NCBI RefSeq assembly: GCF_030405905.1
Contig: NZ_JASATW010000014.1
Coordinates: 62,001 to 126,000 of the forward strand
Direction of reading: 5' to 3'
Length of the DNA: 64,000 nucleotides
Source: Sphaerothrix gracilis
Lineage (GTDB): Bacteria; Cyanobacteriota; Cyanobacteriia; Phormidesmidales; Phormidesmidaceae
Positions 9,287 through 17,766 of the stretch are shown one piece after another; position 1 is the stretch's first letter, and every line of letters starts with the position of its first letter. The notes beneath the pieces were generated by a model, which was given only the letters and a program-made list of their open reading frames with translations, had not been told where the DNA came from and searched no databases. The position numbers and the translations under genes were made by a program.

Positions 9287-9715
9287 ATGGCAAAGTCAAA
9301 AATTAGACCGATCGCGATTTGCTTGTTTCGCCAGGGCGATCGCATCTTAGTTCACGAAGGCTATGACAGCCAGAAAGTGGAAGCCTTCTGCCGACCATTG
9401 GGCGGCGGGATTGACTTTGGCGAAACCAGTCAAGCCGCGATCGCCCGTGAAATTCAGGAAGAACTGGGGGCTGAAATTAGCGATATTCGGCTGCTCGGTA
9501 TCTTAGAATCAATTTTTGAATACAGAGGCGATCGCCTGCACGAAATTGTCTTTGTGTATGATGCTCGGTTTGTCGATGCAGCCTGGTATCAAAAGCCAGT
9601 TCTACAGGTGCAAGAGGGTAAGCGGCAGTTTGAGGCTCGCTGGCGATCGCTTGATCAGCTGCGGGGCGATAATCCTCGTCTGGTGCCAGAGCAGCTTTGG
9701 ACGCTTTTACAATGA
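9287..9715 (+). CDS. NUDIX hydrolase
   Basis: A 142-residue cytosolic pyrophosphohydrolase. The NUDIX box GX5EX7REXXEEXG is complete at residues ~40-61 (GGGIDFGETSQAAIAREIQE, then ELG). The REIQEE glutamates bind the metal. The substrate (a nucleoside diphosphate linked to another group) cannot be told from the box. It sits 29 bases after the acyltransferase gene and 13 bases before the SDR gene, all on the plus strand, so the three may form one transcript. Confidence 0.9.
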   Translation: MAKSKIRPIAICLFRQGDRILVHEGYDSQKVEAFCRPLGGGIDFGETSQAAIAREIQEELGAEISDIRLLGILESIFEYRGDRLHEIVFVYDARFVDAAWYQKPVLQVQEGKRQFEARWRSLDQLRGDNPRLVPEQLWTLLQ

Positions 9716-9728
9716 GGGGTGCTCAATC

Positions 9729-10553
9729 ATGGTAGAGGGTTTGGTCTTGGTGGCGGGTGCCACCGGCGGCGTCGGGCAGCTAGCGGTAGCTCAGCTACTG
9801 GCCCAGGATTATTCAGTTCGAGTGTTGACCCGCAGCGCTGCTAAAGCGCAAAAGCTTTTTGGCGATCGCGTTGCCATCGCTGAGGGAGATATACAGCAGC
9901 CCGCAACGCTTCCGGCTGCGACCCAGGGAGTCAGCGCTATCCTCTGCTGTACAGGAACAACGGCTTTTCCTTCTAGTCGCTGGCAGTTTGAGTTTGAGCA
10001 GAGCGAAAGCGGCTTTGCCCAAGCAATCGGGTGGGCGAAAGTTCTGTTTGATGCCGACTACCGCCGCCAGCAGGCTCAAAACAGTCCGTATCAGGTAGAT
10101 GCTATTGGTGTCAGCAACTTAGTTGCCGCCGCGCCTCAGTCAATCAGCCGTTTTGTGTTTGTGTCCTCCTGCGGTATCGAGCGCAAAGATCAGCTACCGT
10201 TTAGCCTGCTCAATGCCTTCGGTGTTTTAGAGGCTAAGCAGCAGGGTGAGCAGGCAATCTTAGCTTCCGGTTTACCCTACACAATTATTCGACCCGCGCG
10301 GCTGATTGATGGGCCATACACTTCTTATGACCTCAATACGCTGCTACAGGCCAAAACTCAAGGTGAGCTAGACGTTGTCCTAGGAACCGGAGATCGGCTA
10401 AACGGCCAAACTAGCCGTATCGACGTGGCTGCTGCCTGTGTCGCCAGCCTGCAGTTTGCAGCCGCTCGCAACCAAATTTTTGAGATCATCAGTCAGGGCG
10501 ATCGCCCAGCCCAAATTGACTGGCAAGAGAAATTTGAGCGCCTGTCTGCCTAA
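9729..10553 (+). CDS. Atypical SDR family NAD(P)-binding protein
   Basis: A 274-residue atypical short-chain dehydrogenase with the nucleotide-binding motif GATGGVG at 10-16 and an Asp in EGDIQQP that would cap the adenine site. FVFVSSCGI in mid-protein and YTIIRPARL later match the NmrA/SDR_a5 group, related to the plant TIC62/At5g02240 proteins. These often act as redox sensors or isomerases rather than classical dehydrogenases. The ATG at 9729 gives the canonical N-terminus; the open frame from 9516 runs back over the NUDIX gene in another frame. Probably co-transcribed with the NUDIX gene. Confidence 0.85.
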   Translation: MVEGLVLVAGATGGVGQLAVAQLLAQDYSVRVLTRSAAKAQKLFGDRVAIAEGDIQQPATLPAATQGVSAILCCTGTTAFPSSRWQFEFEQSESGFAQAIGWAKVLFDADYRRQQAQNSPYQVDAIGVSNLVAAAPQSISRFVFVSSCGIERKDQLPFSLLNAFGVLEAKQQGEQAILASGLPYTIIRPARLIDGPYTSYDLNTLLQAKTQGELDVVLGTGDRLNGQTSRIDVAAACVASLQFAAARNQIFEIISQGDRPAQIDWQEKFERLSA

Positions 10554-10600
10554 GCGTACAGATCAATCGCCAAGCGGCTGTAGGTCTATTGCCAAAGTGA

Positions 10601-11407
10601 CTAGCCCTTTAATCCTAGGGTGAGCTGAAGCTGGGGAGGATTTCTGGCGTCGTCTGGTAAGGACTGGGGACAGGAGTGAATGGCCGGGCAGTAGGGGCGA
10701 TAGCTGCAGCGATCGCACTGATTACCGGGCTGAGGTTCCCAGGTATAGTCAGCCCTAAGCTGGAGCGCTAAGTGGCAAATCAGCCGCTGCACCTGCTTTT
10801 TGTGATCCGGCGTCACTGCGAAACTAAACTTTTCGCTGGTTCTCAGATTAATTAGGCTGAGCTTTTGTAGAGCGCGCTGGTAACGTTGCTCTAAGGCCAG
10901 ATAATACAGCCCTAGCTGAATTTCGATTTCCTGAGAAGCCGCTGGCGGCTGAAACGACTTGCTGGACTTGTAGTCAATCAGCTCTAGGCCGCCGTCTGGT
11001 AAAAGATCAAGGCGATCGTAGCGCCCAGAAAGTCTAAACTCTAAACCCTCTGCCTCCAACGTGCCCTGGATTTTGCCCTCCACGGCCAAAGGACGCCGTA
11101 GGCTAACGGCGGGCTGCACAAAAGCAGCATAATAGTCCTGCAGCATCAGCCAGCCCTCGCTTTGCTGGGCGGGCGTAAGGCGATCGCGCGATCGCGTCCA
11201 GCAGGAGGCCAGCCAGGTCAGCTCTGGTAGCGGTTCCTGGTAGTGCCAGTCCTGGTAGAACTGAGCTAGGGTCTGATGCAAAGCAATCCCCAGCGTTGCT
11301 GTGCCAAAAGCAGTGCCTGCCTGCAATCCACGCTCATATTTGAAGTAATACGCCTGGGGGCAGCGATGATAAGATTGCAGCTTCGTTGCAGAAAGAAAAT
11401 AAGCCAT
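10601..11407 (-). CDS. PD-(D/E)XK nuclease family protein (RecB-like domain)
   Basis: A 268-residue RecB-family nuclease (PDDEXK_1 type). The protein opens with LSATKLQSYHRCPQAYYFKYERGL, carrying a first Cys of the iron-sulfur-type set. The catalytic LELIDYKSSK (D and K) follows near mid-protein. The C-terminal CxxCSYRPYC supplies three further cysteines, as in AddB/Cas4-like 4Fe-4S nucleases. No cas genes or repeats are nearby, so a general DNA-repair role is more likely than Cas4. The start at 11407 fits the family; in-frame ATG or longer starts exist at 11422 and 11467. It is convergent with the SDR gene. Confidence 0.82.
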   Translation of the reverse strand: MAYFLSATKLQSYHRCPQAYYFKYERGLQAGTAFGTATLGIALHQTLAQFYQDWHYQEPLPELTWLASCWTRSRDRLTPAQQSEGWLMLQDYYAAFVQPAVSLRRPLAVEGKIQGTLEAEGLEFRLSGRYDRLDLLPDGGLELIDYKSSKSFQPPAASQEIEIQLGLYYLALEQRYQRALQKLSLINLRTSEKFSFAVTPDHKKQVQRLICHLALQLRADYTWEPQPGNQCDRCSYRPYCPAIHSCPQSLPDDARNPPQLQLTLGLKG

Positions 11408-11467
11408 AGGCACAGACAGCATAGGGGCCTCGGCCTGATTGTATAGCCTGACTCTGCTAACCGACAA

Positions 11468-12184
11468 TTACAAAGATTAGACAAGTTCAAATTCAAGTCT
11501 TTGACCAAAAACCGTAATTTACCGGATGCCCAATTCCGTTTTCATATGGGTAAATACAGTTTAGGTCAGTGCTTCTACCCAACTACGACATAGCGGAACC
11601 TTTCCCAAAACTGTCAAGTCTTTATAGATGGCTTTGAAGTTATTGTAAAAGGCACAATAGTTTGTCCGCTTGTTCAAATCTGTTACGCGCAGTGCATTCT
11701 CCCAATCTTGCACATTCACTAAGTTCACTGACGTATGTTTTTTCTTCACTCCTTGACCAAGACTTACAGTTTTTTACAGCGACAAAACAGTAGTCGTTCA
11801 AGCTGACTATTTCGAGGTGCTTCAGGATTTATTGGGGTGAATTGCGCAGTTAGCTGTCATATCTCTATCGATGACTGTCGGGATGGTTGGCCATATCTGA
11901 GTCCTAGCAGTCTCCCTAAGTTGACGCCTGAATTAGTGACTTAATTCCTGGAAGCACTTTAAAGAGCGTATGTTCTCTCTATATAGTTTTTTTTTGATTC
12001 AGAATTAGCGACTGAATCTTTCGCACATTGTCCTAAGTTGGTTTTTCCCAAAGCCAGCTAGGTTTTGTCTGCCAAACTTTTTGAAATTTAGCTGAATTTT
12101 ATTGGTTGAGCGATCGCTCAATCCAGCTTTGCGTGCGGGTGCAACTACCAGGCCCAGTTTTTCTAAAGGAGCTTTTGTAAAAGC
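11468..12184. other. Long AT-rich spacer with one doubtful ORF
   Basis: About 700 bases with no recognisable gene. It is more AT-rich than its surroundings, especially ~11940-12000 with a run of T. A small inverted repeat GATTCAG (11996-12002)/CTGAATC (12012-12018) lies next to the T run. The leader of the large secreted-protein gene is here, with AAAGGAG at 12165-12171, 13 bases before its ATG (rather far). A 62-codon frame on the minus strand (11561-11749) is described separately. Confidence 0.4.
11561..11749 (-). CDS. Doubtful small ORF, unrecognised
   Basis: A 62-codon frame starting with GTG, opening MKKKHTSVNLVNVQDW. I do not recognise it. The only GGAG nearby touches the GTG, so it cannot work as a ribosome site for this start. 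It may be a chance frame or a remnant. Confidence 0.15.
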   Translation of the reverse strand: MKKKHTSVNLVNVQDWENALRVTDLNKRTNYCAFYNNFKAIYKDLTVLGKVPLCRSWVEALT

Positions 12185-15100
12185 ATGAACATGAATCACA
12201 CCAGTCATTCTGCGCCTGATAGCCAAACTGCCACGCTCAAGGGCAACGAACATGCCCAGTTCATGTCCACAATGGATTCGCTCGATGTCACTCATGAGGC
12301 CGTTCAAAGCGGGTCTTGGTTTGATCCGACGACCTGGAAAAATGGTGTCATTCCCGGCAATGACGCTCAAGTTTTAATTCCTGCAGGCGTTGATGTTACT
12401 TATGACGGCGTTGCCGATACCAGGCTCTTTTCGGTCTATGTCAAAGGCGGGCTAAACTTTGCCACCGATGTTGATACTCGCATGGTGGTCGATACCCTCG
12501 CAACTGCTCACTCCAGCACCTTCAGCATTGGTACAGACGGCAATCCCATTCAGGCCGATCGCAAGACTGAAATTATTATTCGCGGCGATGGTACTCCTGC
12601 AGATCAGCGCAGTTGGGATGCAGGGCAGTTTACCAAAGGTATTATTACCCACGGCAAGGTCGAGATTTTTGGTGCTGAGAAAGCTACTTTCCTGACGCTG
12701 GCTGCAGATGCGCAGGCCGGAGACACTTCCCTGCTGCTGCAAGAAACGCCCCAAGGCTGGCAGGTGGGAGACAAGCTGGTGCTGGGGGGTACCAATTACA
12801 ACGCCAACGGCTCCGATGCCAACAACACGCGCTTCCAAGATGAGGAACTGACGATTACCCGCATTGAAGGTAATCGTATCTTTTTCACGAATGACGATAC
12901 AGGTAGCAATGCCCTGCGTTTTGACCATGCCAGACCTACCGGCAGTAACTTCAATCAGAATGAGTTAAACCTCTACGTCGCCAATCGCTCACGCAACATT
13001 GAGATTGCTGGCGAACTGGGGGAGCAAACTATGGCCACAAACGGTGGAGACGTGCACCAGCGAGGGCACGTCATGTTTATGCATAACCCAGACGTGAAGG
13101 TACATTATGCGGCCTTTAATGATTTGGGACGCAGCGATAAACTGCAGCTCGCCAACAGCAGCGACAACGTCCGCGGACGGTATAGCCTACACTTTCACCG
13201 CACTGGCGCAGAAGACATCACCAGTACGCCAGCGGAGGCCGTCGGCGTTGCCGTGAAGGGATCGCCGGGGTGGGGCATTGCCCATCACCAGTCTCATCTC
13301 AACATTGAGAACAGTACCGTCTTTGAAACGGTGGGTTCGGGTATCGCCGCGGAGGCCGGAGACGAAATTGGCCTCTGGCGCAACAACATCGTGATTAAGA
13401 CGATGGGCGATGGCGTCAATATCTCAGCCGATGGCATCAACGCCAAGGGCGTTCCCCTCTCTGCCCCAAATTTTGTCGATTATCGCGGTAACTTAGCCAA
13501 AGATCGCGTGAGTGAATTTGATTTTGGCTTTGCCGGCGAAGCCTACTGGCTGCAAGGCGGCTTGCAGGTGCAGATGCAGGACAATATCGCCGTCAGCTCC
13601 GTCAACGGGGTCAACCTGTTTTCAGAAAACTGGCTGCTATCTAATAAAGATGCTCACACGATCGCCATTCGTAACTTAGCGGTCCGCCAGGCTGATGGCA
13701 CTCTAACTGAGCCGCCGATTATGCAGGCTTTGCTAGATGCAGGCTATTCCCCAGACGATCGGGTGCCCGTCGGTATATTACCGCCTAAGCAGCTCAGCGG
13801 TTTAGAGGTTTACAACGCCAATATTGGCTTGGTGAGCTGGTTTGTTCAGCGGAATGACAACGGACAGGGCAGTTTTGATCTGACACTAACCGGACAACCA
13901 GGCGCTAATATTTCCCACGATGTTCAAGGCCAGATCCAAGACCTGACGGTTTGGGGCGTCACTAATCAGGGACTGGCTCTGCAAAACTCTACTCAATTAG
14001 ACTTTAAAGATGTCTTACTGATAGGAGATCCGGCTAACCCGCTGGCTTATGAGAGTGGCGGTATTGGTCATGCCAAAGGGGTCGGTATTACCAGCGACTA
14101 TCTATCTAGCCAAAATACGTTTGAAAATTTTCGGATTGCCGGATTTGCCAATGGAGTGTCATTACCGATTGATCCAACCTCTCCTCAGAATGTTCCTGGT
14201 AATCCTAGTGACACCCTTGAGGTAGCGGGCGGTCTGCTAAAAAATGGTCAGTTCTCTGAGGTGGATAATCCTCTATTCCCGGCGACTGTCATCAGAGGGG
14301 GAGCCGGTAACGACAGAATCATCATCGATGTAGAAGATGCCACAGCGACGAACGTTGAAGTCATCTATGGGGGGCCGGGCAACGATATTCTTGGAGGCGG
14401 CCCTGGCAATGATGTTTTGATCGGGGGGCCGGGCGATGATGTCTTTGGTACGGAAGAAGAATCAGGCGTCAATGTCTATATTGGTGGCGCTGGCAACGAT
14501 ACGTTCTACGTCGATGGCGACAACAACTGGTCTTCTACTTTTCGGGGCGGGGAAGGCTTTGACCAGATTATCAATATCAGCTATTGGGTCGGATTTGAAA
14601 ATTTCAATGCCCGTGAAAGCAGTATTGAATACTTTGTCTCCTATTTAGATGCTTCAGATTTGAGACTGCGCGATTTTGTCGGTTCAGACAATACCAATAT
14701 CTATGACTTTCGCGGCATGGCCTTCAGCCAAATCGGCACGATGAGGCAGGTCGTCGATGGTCAGGGAGGAGATGACATTATCTATGGCGCTGAGAACGCC
14801 AATGGTGAAGAAATTCGAGGGGATGCAGGCAATGATTTCCTCTCTGGGGAAGGCGGCGATGACTTCCTTTTAGGCGGTGTCGGAGCTGATGTGCTGCGAG
14901 CAGGAGCAGGCCGCGATCGCCTCTCAGGCGGCAGCAGCGATCGCGCTACTGATATTTACGAATTCGATCAGCGATCTGAAACGGCTATTATCACGGCTGA
15001 AAACTTTGAGCTGAATCATGATGTGATTCGGATCGCTCTGCCAGACGTGAAATCGCTCGCTGATGTCAAGGCGATCGCCCGTTCAATCCAGTTTGAAGGT

Positions 15101-16429
15101 CGGAACGCCGTTGAACTGGGATTTGGCAATGGCAAACGGATGATTCTAGAGGGCTTCAGCAATCTGAATGCTTTTCAAGCAAGTAATTTCGAGTTTGTTG
15201 AAGTACTGCCAGAACCAGTTGTGTTGGCTAATCAGAGGGTCAGCGACGGCGGTAATAGTCCTGTAATCCCGCCTGATCCGGTGACGCCGCCTGTAGATAA
15301 CGGTGGCAGCGACCCTGATCCGGTAACGCCTCCTGTAGATAACGGCAGTCCCGATCCAGTGACGCCGCCTGTAGATAATAGCAACCCCGATCCGATCACG
15401 CCGCCTATAGATAATGAGGGGGGCAGCGACCCTGACCCAGTGACACCGCCTGTAGATAACGGCAATCCCGATCCGGTCACACCGCCTGTAGATAACGGTG
15501 GCAGCGACCCTGATCCGGTAACGCCGCCCGTAGATAATGAGACTAATCCTGACCCAGTGACGCCGCCTATAGATAACGGTAATCCCGATCCGGTGACGCC
15601 TCCTGTAGATAATGAGGGGGAGAGCGAACCTGATCCAGTTACGCCTCCAGTCGATGATGAGATAGGCAGCGAGGGGCCAAACCCACCAGTTCCCTCAACT
15701 CCCGCTGCGCCGCCAGCCGATGATGATGAAGTCGAAGAAGGAGAAAGCTCAGACCCAGTTACCCCGCCTGGCAGCGGCGAATCCGATCCGATCACCGCTC
15801 CGGTAGGCGGGAGCAATCCGGATCCCGTTCCACCTGCTGTAGATGATGAAGAGGCTGAAGTAGAGGATGAAGATTCTCGCCCTTCGCTGTCTCTGCCAGT
15901 GACGCCGCCAGTCAATGACGATGACGAAGAAGATAATGAAGCCGATGAAGCCGATGAAGCCGATGAAGCTAGTGAAGCTGAGCTATCAGCCTACAGTTTT
16001 TCGGCAGGTAGCAATGAGGCAGTTCTGGAGAGTGGTTCTTCAAGCGGCGATGATGTAGATGACCTCCTAGGAACTGAAGCTGTTATTAACCAGCCCAATG
16101 GTAGACAGACTGACACGCTGATTGGGAGCAGCCTATTCGAGGGCAGTTCATTCAGCCAAGCCGGACTGTTGCCCCGCTCTCGATTCTTCTCCCGGAATTG
16201 GGGAAATCTGTACTCTTCTCAAATAGAGGACTTGGCCGCAACTGATGAGTCAGACATTCCGACAGGACGAGAAACGCAAATTTCTCGCTTCATGAACGAA
16301 TGGAGACAATACTCTTTAGGCGCTTCTTCAGAGCCAGAAGTGCTAGACGATGATCTCCTGAACACAGGTGAAATCACCGGCATGAATGCAGCGTCAGTTC
16401 TGCTAACGTCAACGCCAAGTGAGGTGTAA
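12185..16429 (+). CDS. Large secreted G8-domain / RTX calcium-repeat protein with proline-rich tandem repeats
   Basis: 1414 residues. Residues ~40-160 match a G8 domain (SGSWFDPTTW, PGNDAQVLIPAG), found in CEMIP/TMEM2-like extracellular proteins. Residues ~285-640 look like a right-handed beta-helix with HFHRTG and WGIAHHQSH, as in G8-associated regions. RTX nonapeptides occur in two groups: ~705-770 (GGAGND, GGPGND x2, GGPGDD) and ~859-921 (GGDD, GDAGND, GGVGAD). Such repeats bind calcium and mark substrates of type I secretion. Residues 1031-1158 hold ten tandem copies of DPVTPPVDN-type units of 12-15 residues, followed by an acidic tail (~1165-1275). No N-terminal signal peptide is seen, which fits type I export. 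No T1SS genes are adjacent. Likely an extracellular glycan-binding or -cleaving surface protein; function unproven. Confidence 0.8.
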   Translation: MNMNHTSHSAPDSQTATLKGNEHAQFMSTMDSLDVTHEAVQSGSWFDPTTWKNGVIPGNDAQVLIPAGVDVTYDGVADTRLFSVYVKGGLNFATDVDTRMVVDTLATAHSSTFSIGTDGNPIQADRKTEIIIRGDGTPADQRSWDAGQFTKGIITHGKVEIFGAEKATFLTLAADAQAGDTSLLLQETPQGWQVGDKLVLGGTNYNANGSDANNTRFQDEELTITRIEGNRIFFTNDDTGSNALRFDHARPTGSNFNQNELNLYVANRSRNIEIAGELGEQTMATNGGDVHQRGHVMFMHNPDVKVHYAAFNDLGRSDKLQLANSSDNVRGRYSLHFHRTGAEDITSTPAEAVGVAVKGSPGWGIAHHQSHLNIENSTVFETVGSGIAAEAGDEIGLWRNNIVIKTMGDGVNISADGINAKGVPLSAPNFVDYRGNLAKDRVSEFDFGFAGEAYWLQGGLQVQMQDNIAVSSVNGVNLFSENWLLSNKDAHTIAIRNLAVRQADGTLTEPPIMQALLDAGYSPDDRVPVGILPPKQLSGLEVYNANIGLVSWFVQRNDNGQGSFDLTLTGQPGANISHDVQGQIQDLTVWGVTNQGLALQNSTQLDFKDVLLIGDPANPLAYESGGIGHAKGVGITSDYLSSQNTFENFRIAGFANGVSLPIDPTSPQNVPGNPSDTLEVAGGLLKNGQFSEVDNPLFPATVIRGGAGNDRIIIDVEDATATNVEVIYGGPGNDILGGGPGNDVLIGGPGDDVFGTEEESGVNVYIGGAGNDTFYVDGDNNWSSTFRGGEGFDQIINISYWVGFENFNARESSIEYFVSYLDASDLRLRDFVGSDNTNIYDFRGMAFSQIGTMRQVVDGQGGDDIIYGAENANGEEIRGDAGNDFLSGEGGDDFLLGGVGADVLRAGAGRDRLSGGSSDRATDIYEFDQRSETAIITAENFELNHDVIRIALPDVKSLADVKAIARSIQFEGRNAVELGFGNGKRMILEGFSNLNAFQASNFEFVEVLPEPVVLANQRVSDGGNSPVIPPDPVTPPVDNGGSDPDPVTPPVDNGSPDPVTPPVDNSNPDPITPPIDNEGGSDPDPVTPPVDNGNPDPVTPPVDNGGSDPDPVTPPVDNETNPDPVTPPIDNGNPDPVTPPVDNEGESEPDPVTPPVDDEIGSEGPNPPVPSTPAAPPADDDEVEEGESSDPVTPPGSGESDPITAPVGGSNPDPVPPAVDDEEAEVEDEDSRPSLSLPVTPPVNDDDEEDNEADEADEADEASEAELSAYSFSAGSNEAVLESGSSSGDDVDDLLGTEAVINQPNGRQTDTLIGSSLFEGSSFSQAGLLPRSRFFSRNWGNLYSSQIEDLAATDESDIPTGRETQISRFMNEWRQYSLGASSEPEVLDDDLLNTGEITGMNAASVLLTSTPSEV
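15275..15660 (+). repeat. Ten in-frame tandem repeats encoding DPVTPPVDN units
   Basis: The DNA repeats a core like GATCCGGTGACGCCGCC-TGTAGATAA ten times with 36-45-base spacing. Every copy stays in frame. Unit length varies through insertions such as GGS, EGGS and ET between copies. Repeat number is a likely site of slippage or recombination. Confidence 0.9.
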
Positions 16430-16472
16430 TACCGACTCTTGGTTTTACGGCTACAGATCAGACCCCTCCCAA

Positions 16473-16493
16473 CCTCCCCTTGGCAAGGGGAGG
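16473..16493. repeat. Dispersed-type palindrome CCTCCCCTTG-G-CAAGGGGAGG
   Basis: Ten-base arms pair perfectly around one G; the surrounding ACCCCTCCCAA...GGTGCCGCAGGCGGTGGG is also familiar from short interspersed repeats in bacterial, including cyanobacterial, genomes. It lies 44 bases after the large secreted-protein gene and may also stop its transcript. Confidence 0.65.
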
Positions 16494-16671
16494 TGCCGCA
16501 GGCGGTGGGATGCTGATAGGTAGCGCTAGTTCATAGAACTGGTATAAGGGGCGAGGATGATTGAGGCTCTGCGCTTAGCGCTGGCCCGTAGTTAACAGGG
16601 CACTATTAGGCGGACTGATTACGGTTGCCCCTAGCAGTGCCTACAGCATCGTTGGTGTTAATTTATCTGGG

Positions 16672-16693
16672 CCGCTACTGCTCTCAGTAGCGG
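16672..16693 (+). promoter_or_regulatory. Perfect hairpin in the rpsO upstream region
   Basis: CCGCTACTG (16672-16680) and CAGTAGCGG (16685-16693) form a 9-bp stem with loop CTCT, 80 bases before rpsO. S15 in many bacteria represses its own mRNA through leader structures, so this may be such an element. A stop for upstream transcription is the alternative; there is no U-tract. Confidence 0.4.
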
Positions 16694-16773
16694 TCTATCC
16701 TGTCTGAGAGCCGCTATGATAATATGGTTGACTCTGACAAAAAGCGTTCAAAGTCGAAATACACGTCAAATCT

Positions 16774-17043
16774 ATGTCTTTGGTACAAGCCCGCAAACAA
16801 GAAATTATCTCTGACTATCAGGTGCATGAAACTGACACCGGATCGGCAGATGTGCAAGTTGCTATGCTCACCGAGCGCATTAACAAGCTCAGTGCTCACC
16901 TGAAGCAAAACAAGAAAGATTATTCATCTCGTCGCGGCCTGCTGCAAATGATTGGTCGCCGCAAGCGCCTGCTAGGCTACATCCAGAAGCGAAACAACGA
17001 TCACTACCGCGAGCTAATTGGCAAGCTGGGTATTCGCGGCTAG
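16774..17043 (+). CDS. rpsO: 30S ribosomal protein S15
   Basis: An 89-residue small-subunit protein that binds the central domain of 16S rRNA early in assembly and forms bridge B4 with the 50S subunit. The length and family pattern are standard: KQEIISDYQVHETDTGSADVQVAMLTERI in the N-terminal helices, HLKQNKKDYSSRRGLLQMIGRRKRLLGYIQ in the rRNA-binding half. The ATG at 16774 is unambiguous. A 9-bp leader hairpin lies upstream. pam68 follows 37 bases later on the same strand. Confidence 0.98.
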   Translation: MSLVQARKQEIISDYQVHETDTGSADVQVAMLTERINKLSAHLKQNKKDYSSRRGLLQMIGRRKRLLGYIQKRNNDHYRELIGKLGIRG

Positions 17044-17080
17044 TCGAATTCAGCAGTTTTGTAATATCACCTTAAAGCTC

Positions 17081-17578
17081 ATGGCCTCAGAGTCTAAACG
17101 CGATCGCCTACCGTTTGAACCGAGCAGCAATCGCAAAAAGACCGAAAAAACGCCCGCTCAGCCAGCCGCCCAGCCAGATAAGGCTGAGAAAAGCAGCGTT
17201 TCTAGCTCCAAAAACACCTCTAGCCGCAAGCTGCGAAAAGCGCGGGATAACGCAATTCCAGAAGTGGTGAGTCAGCGGATGCTACGCCGCATGGCCCTAT
17301 TTTCTGGCCTACCAACGGCGCTGGGAGTTGCCGTCTTTTTTGGCAGCTACTGGCTGCTAACCCGGCAAATTTTGGAATTTCCCAAGGTGATTGTCCTGCT
17401 ATCAACTCTGGGATGTTTTGGTTTAGGCGTTTTGGGACTGAGCTACGGCGTTCTGTCTGCTTCTTGGGATGAGGAACGAGTCGGCACCCGCTTCGGGTGG
17501 AATGAATTTGGCACCAATTTTGGCCGCATGAGATCTGCCTGGCGCTCAGGTCGGACAGACTCTTCAGAAGTCAATTAG
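17081..17578 (+). CDS. PAM68 family protein (photosystem II assembly)
   Basis: A 165-residue protein of the PAM68/DUF3464 family, which in plants and cyanobacteria helps early photosystem II assembly in the thylakoid membrane. The N-terminal ~65 residues are polar, rich in K, S, P and A. Then come the conserved VVSQRMLRRMALFSGLPTALG, two membrane segments (~75-95 and ~105-130), and the signature ASWDEERVGTRFGWNEFGTNF. The ATG at 17081 gives the family-like start; the longer open frame overlaps rpsO out of frame. Placement next to rpsO suggests a shared transcript. Confidence 0.9.
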   Translation: MASESKRDRLPFEPSSNRKKTEKTPAQPAAQPDKAEKSSVSSSKNTSSRKLRKARDNAIPEVVSQRMLRRMALFSGLPTALGVAVFFGSYWLLTRQILEFPKVIVLLSTLGCFGLGVLGLSYGVLSASWDEERVGTRFGWNEFGTNFGRMRSAWRSGRTDSSEVN

Positions 17579-17620
17579 ATGGGGTTCATACCGCTGGCTG
17601 TTTCCTAATATCCGCTGTAA

Positions 17621-17657
17621 GTCCTCAGCTAACCAAAGTTTTGGGTTGGCTGGGGAC
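17621..17657 (+). terminator. 14-bp hairpin between pam68 and aroF
   Basis: GTCCTCAGCTAACC (17621-17634) pairs with GGTTGGCTGGGGAC (17644-17657), including two G-U pairs, around a 9-base loop. It lies 43 bases after pam68. There is no strong U-tract, so it is a probable but not certain terminator. Confidence 0.45.
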
Positions 17658-17766
17658 AAGTGCTATTTTGAGGACGGTTGCAGGTAGCGAGCAAGGCTAA
17701 ATTACTCTACGCTCTGCTACCCTAATTCGCTCTTTTTGTTGCTTACTCTCAACGGAATTCACTGGC

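Noticed and set aside
10601..11407. RecB-type nuclease considered as Cas4
   Set aside because: No CRISPR array or other cas genes nearby; the family also occurs in general DNA repair.
15275..15660. Tandem repeats considered as a CRISPR array
   Set aside because: Repeat and spacer lengths vary in whole codons, all copies are in frame within one gene, and there are no cas genes.
15232..15915. 227-codon frame on the minus strand, Gly/Ser/Thr-rich
   Set aside because: It is the exact antisense of the DPVTPPVDN repeats; its regularity comes from them. It has no ribosome site.
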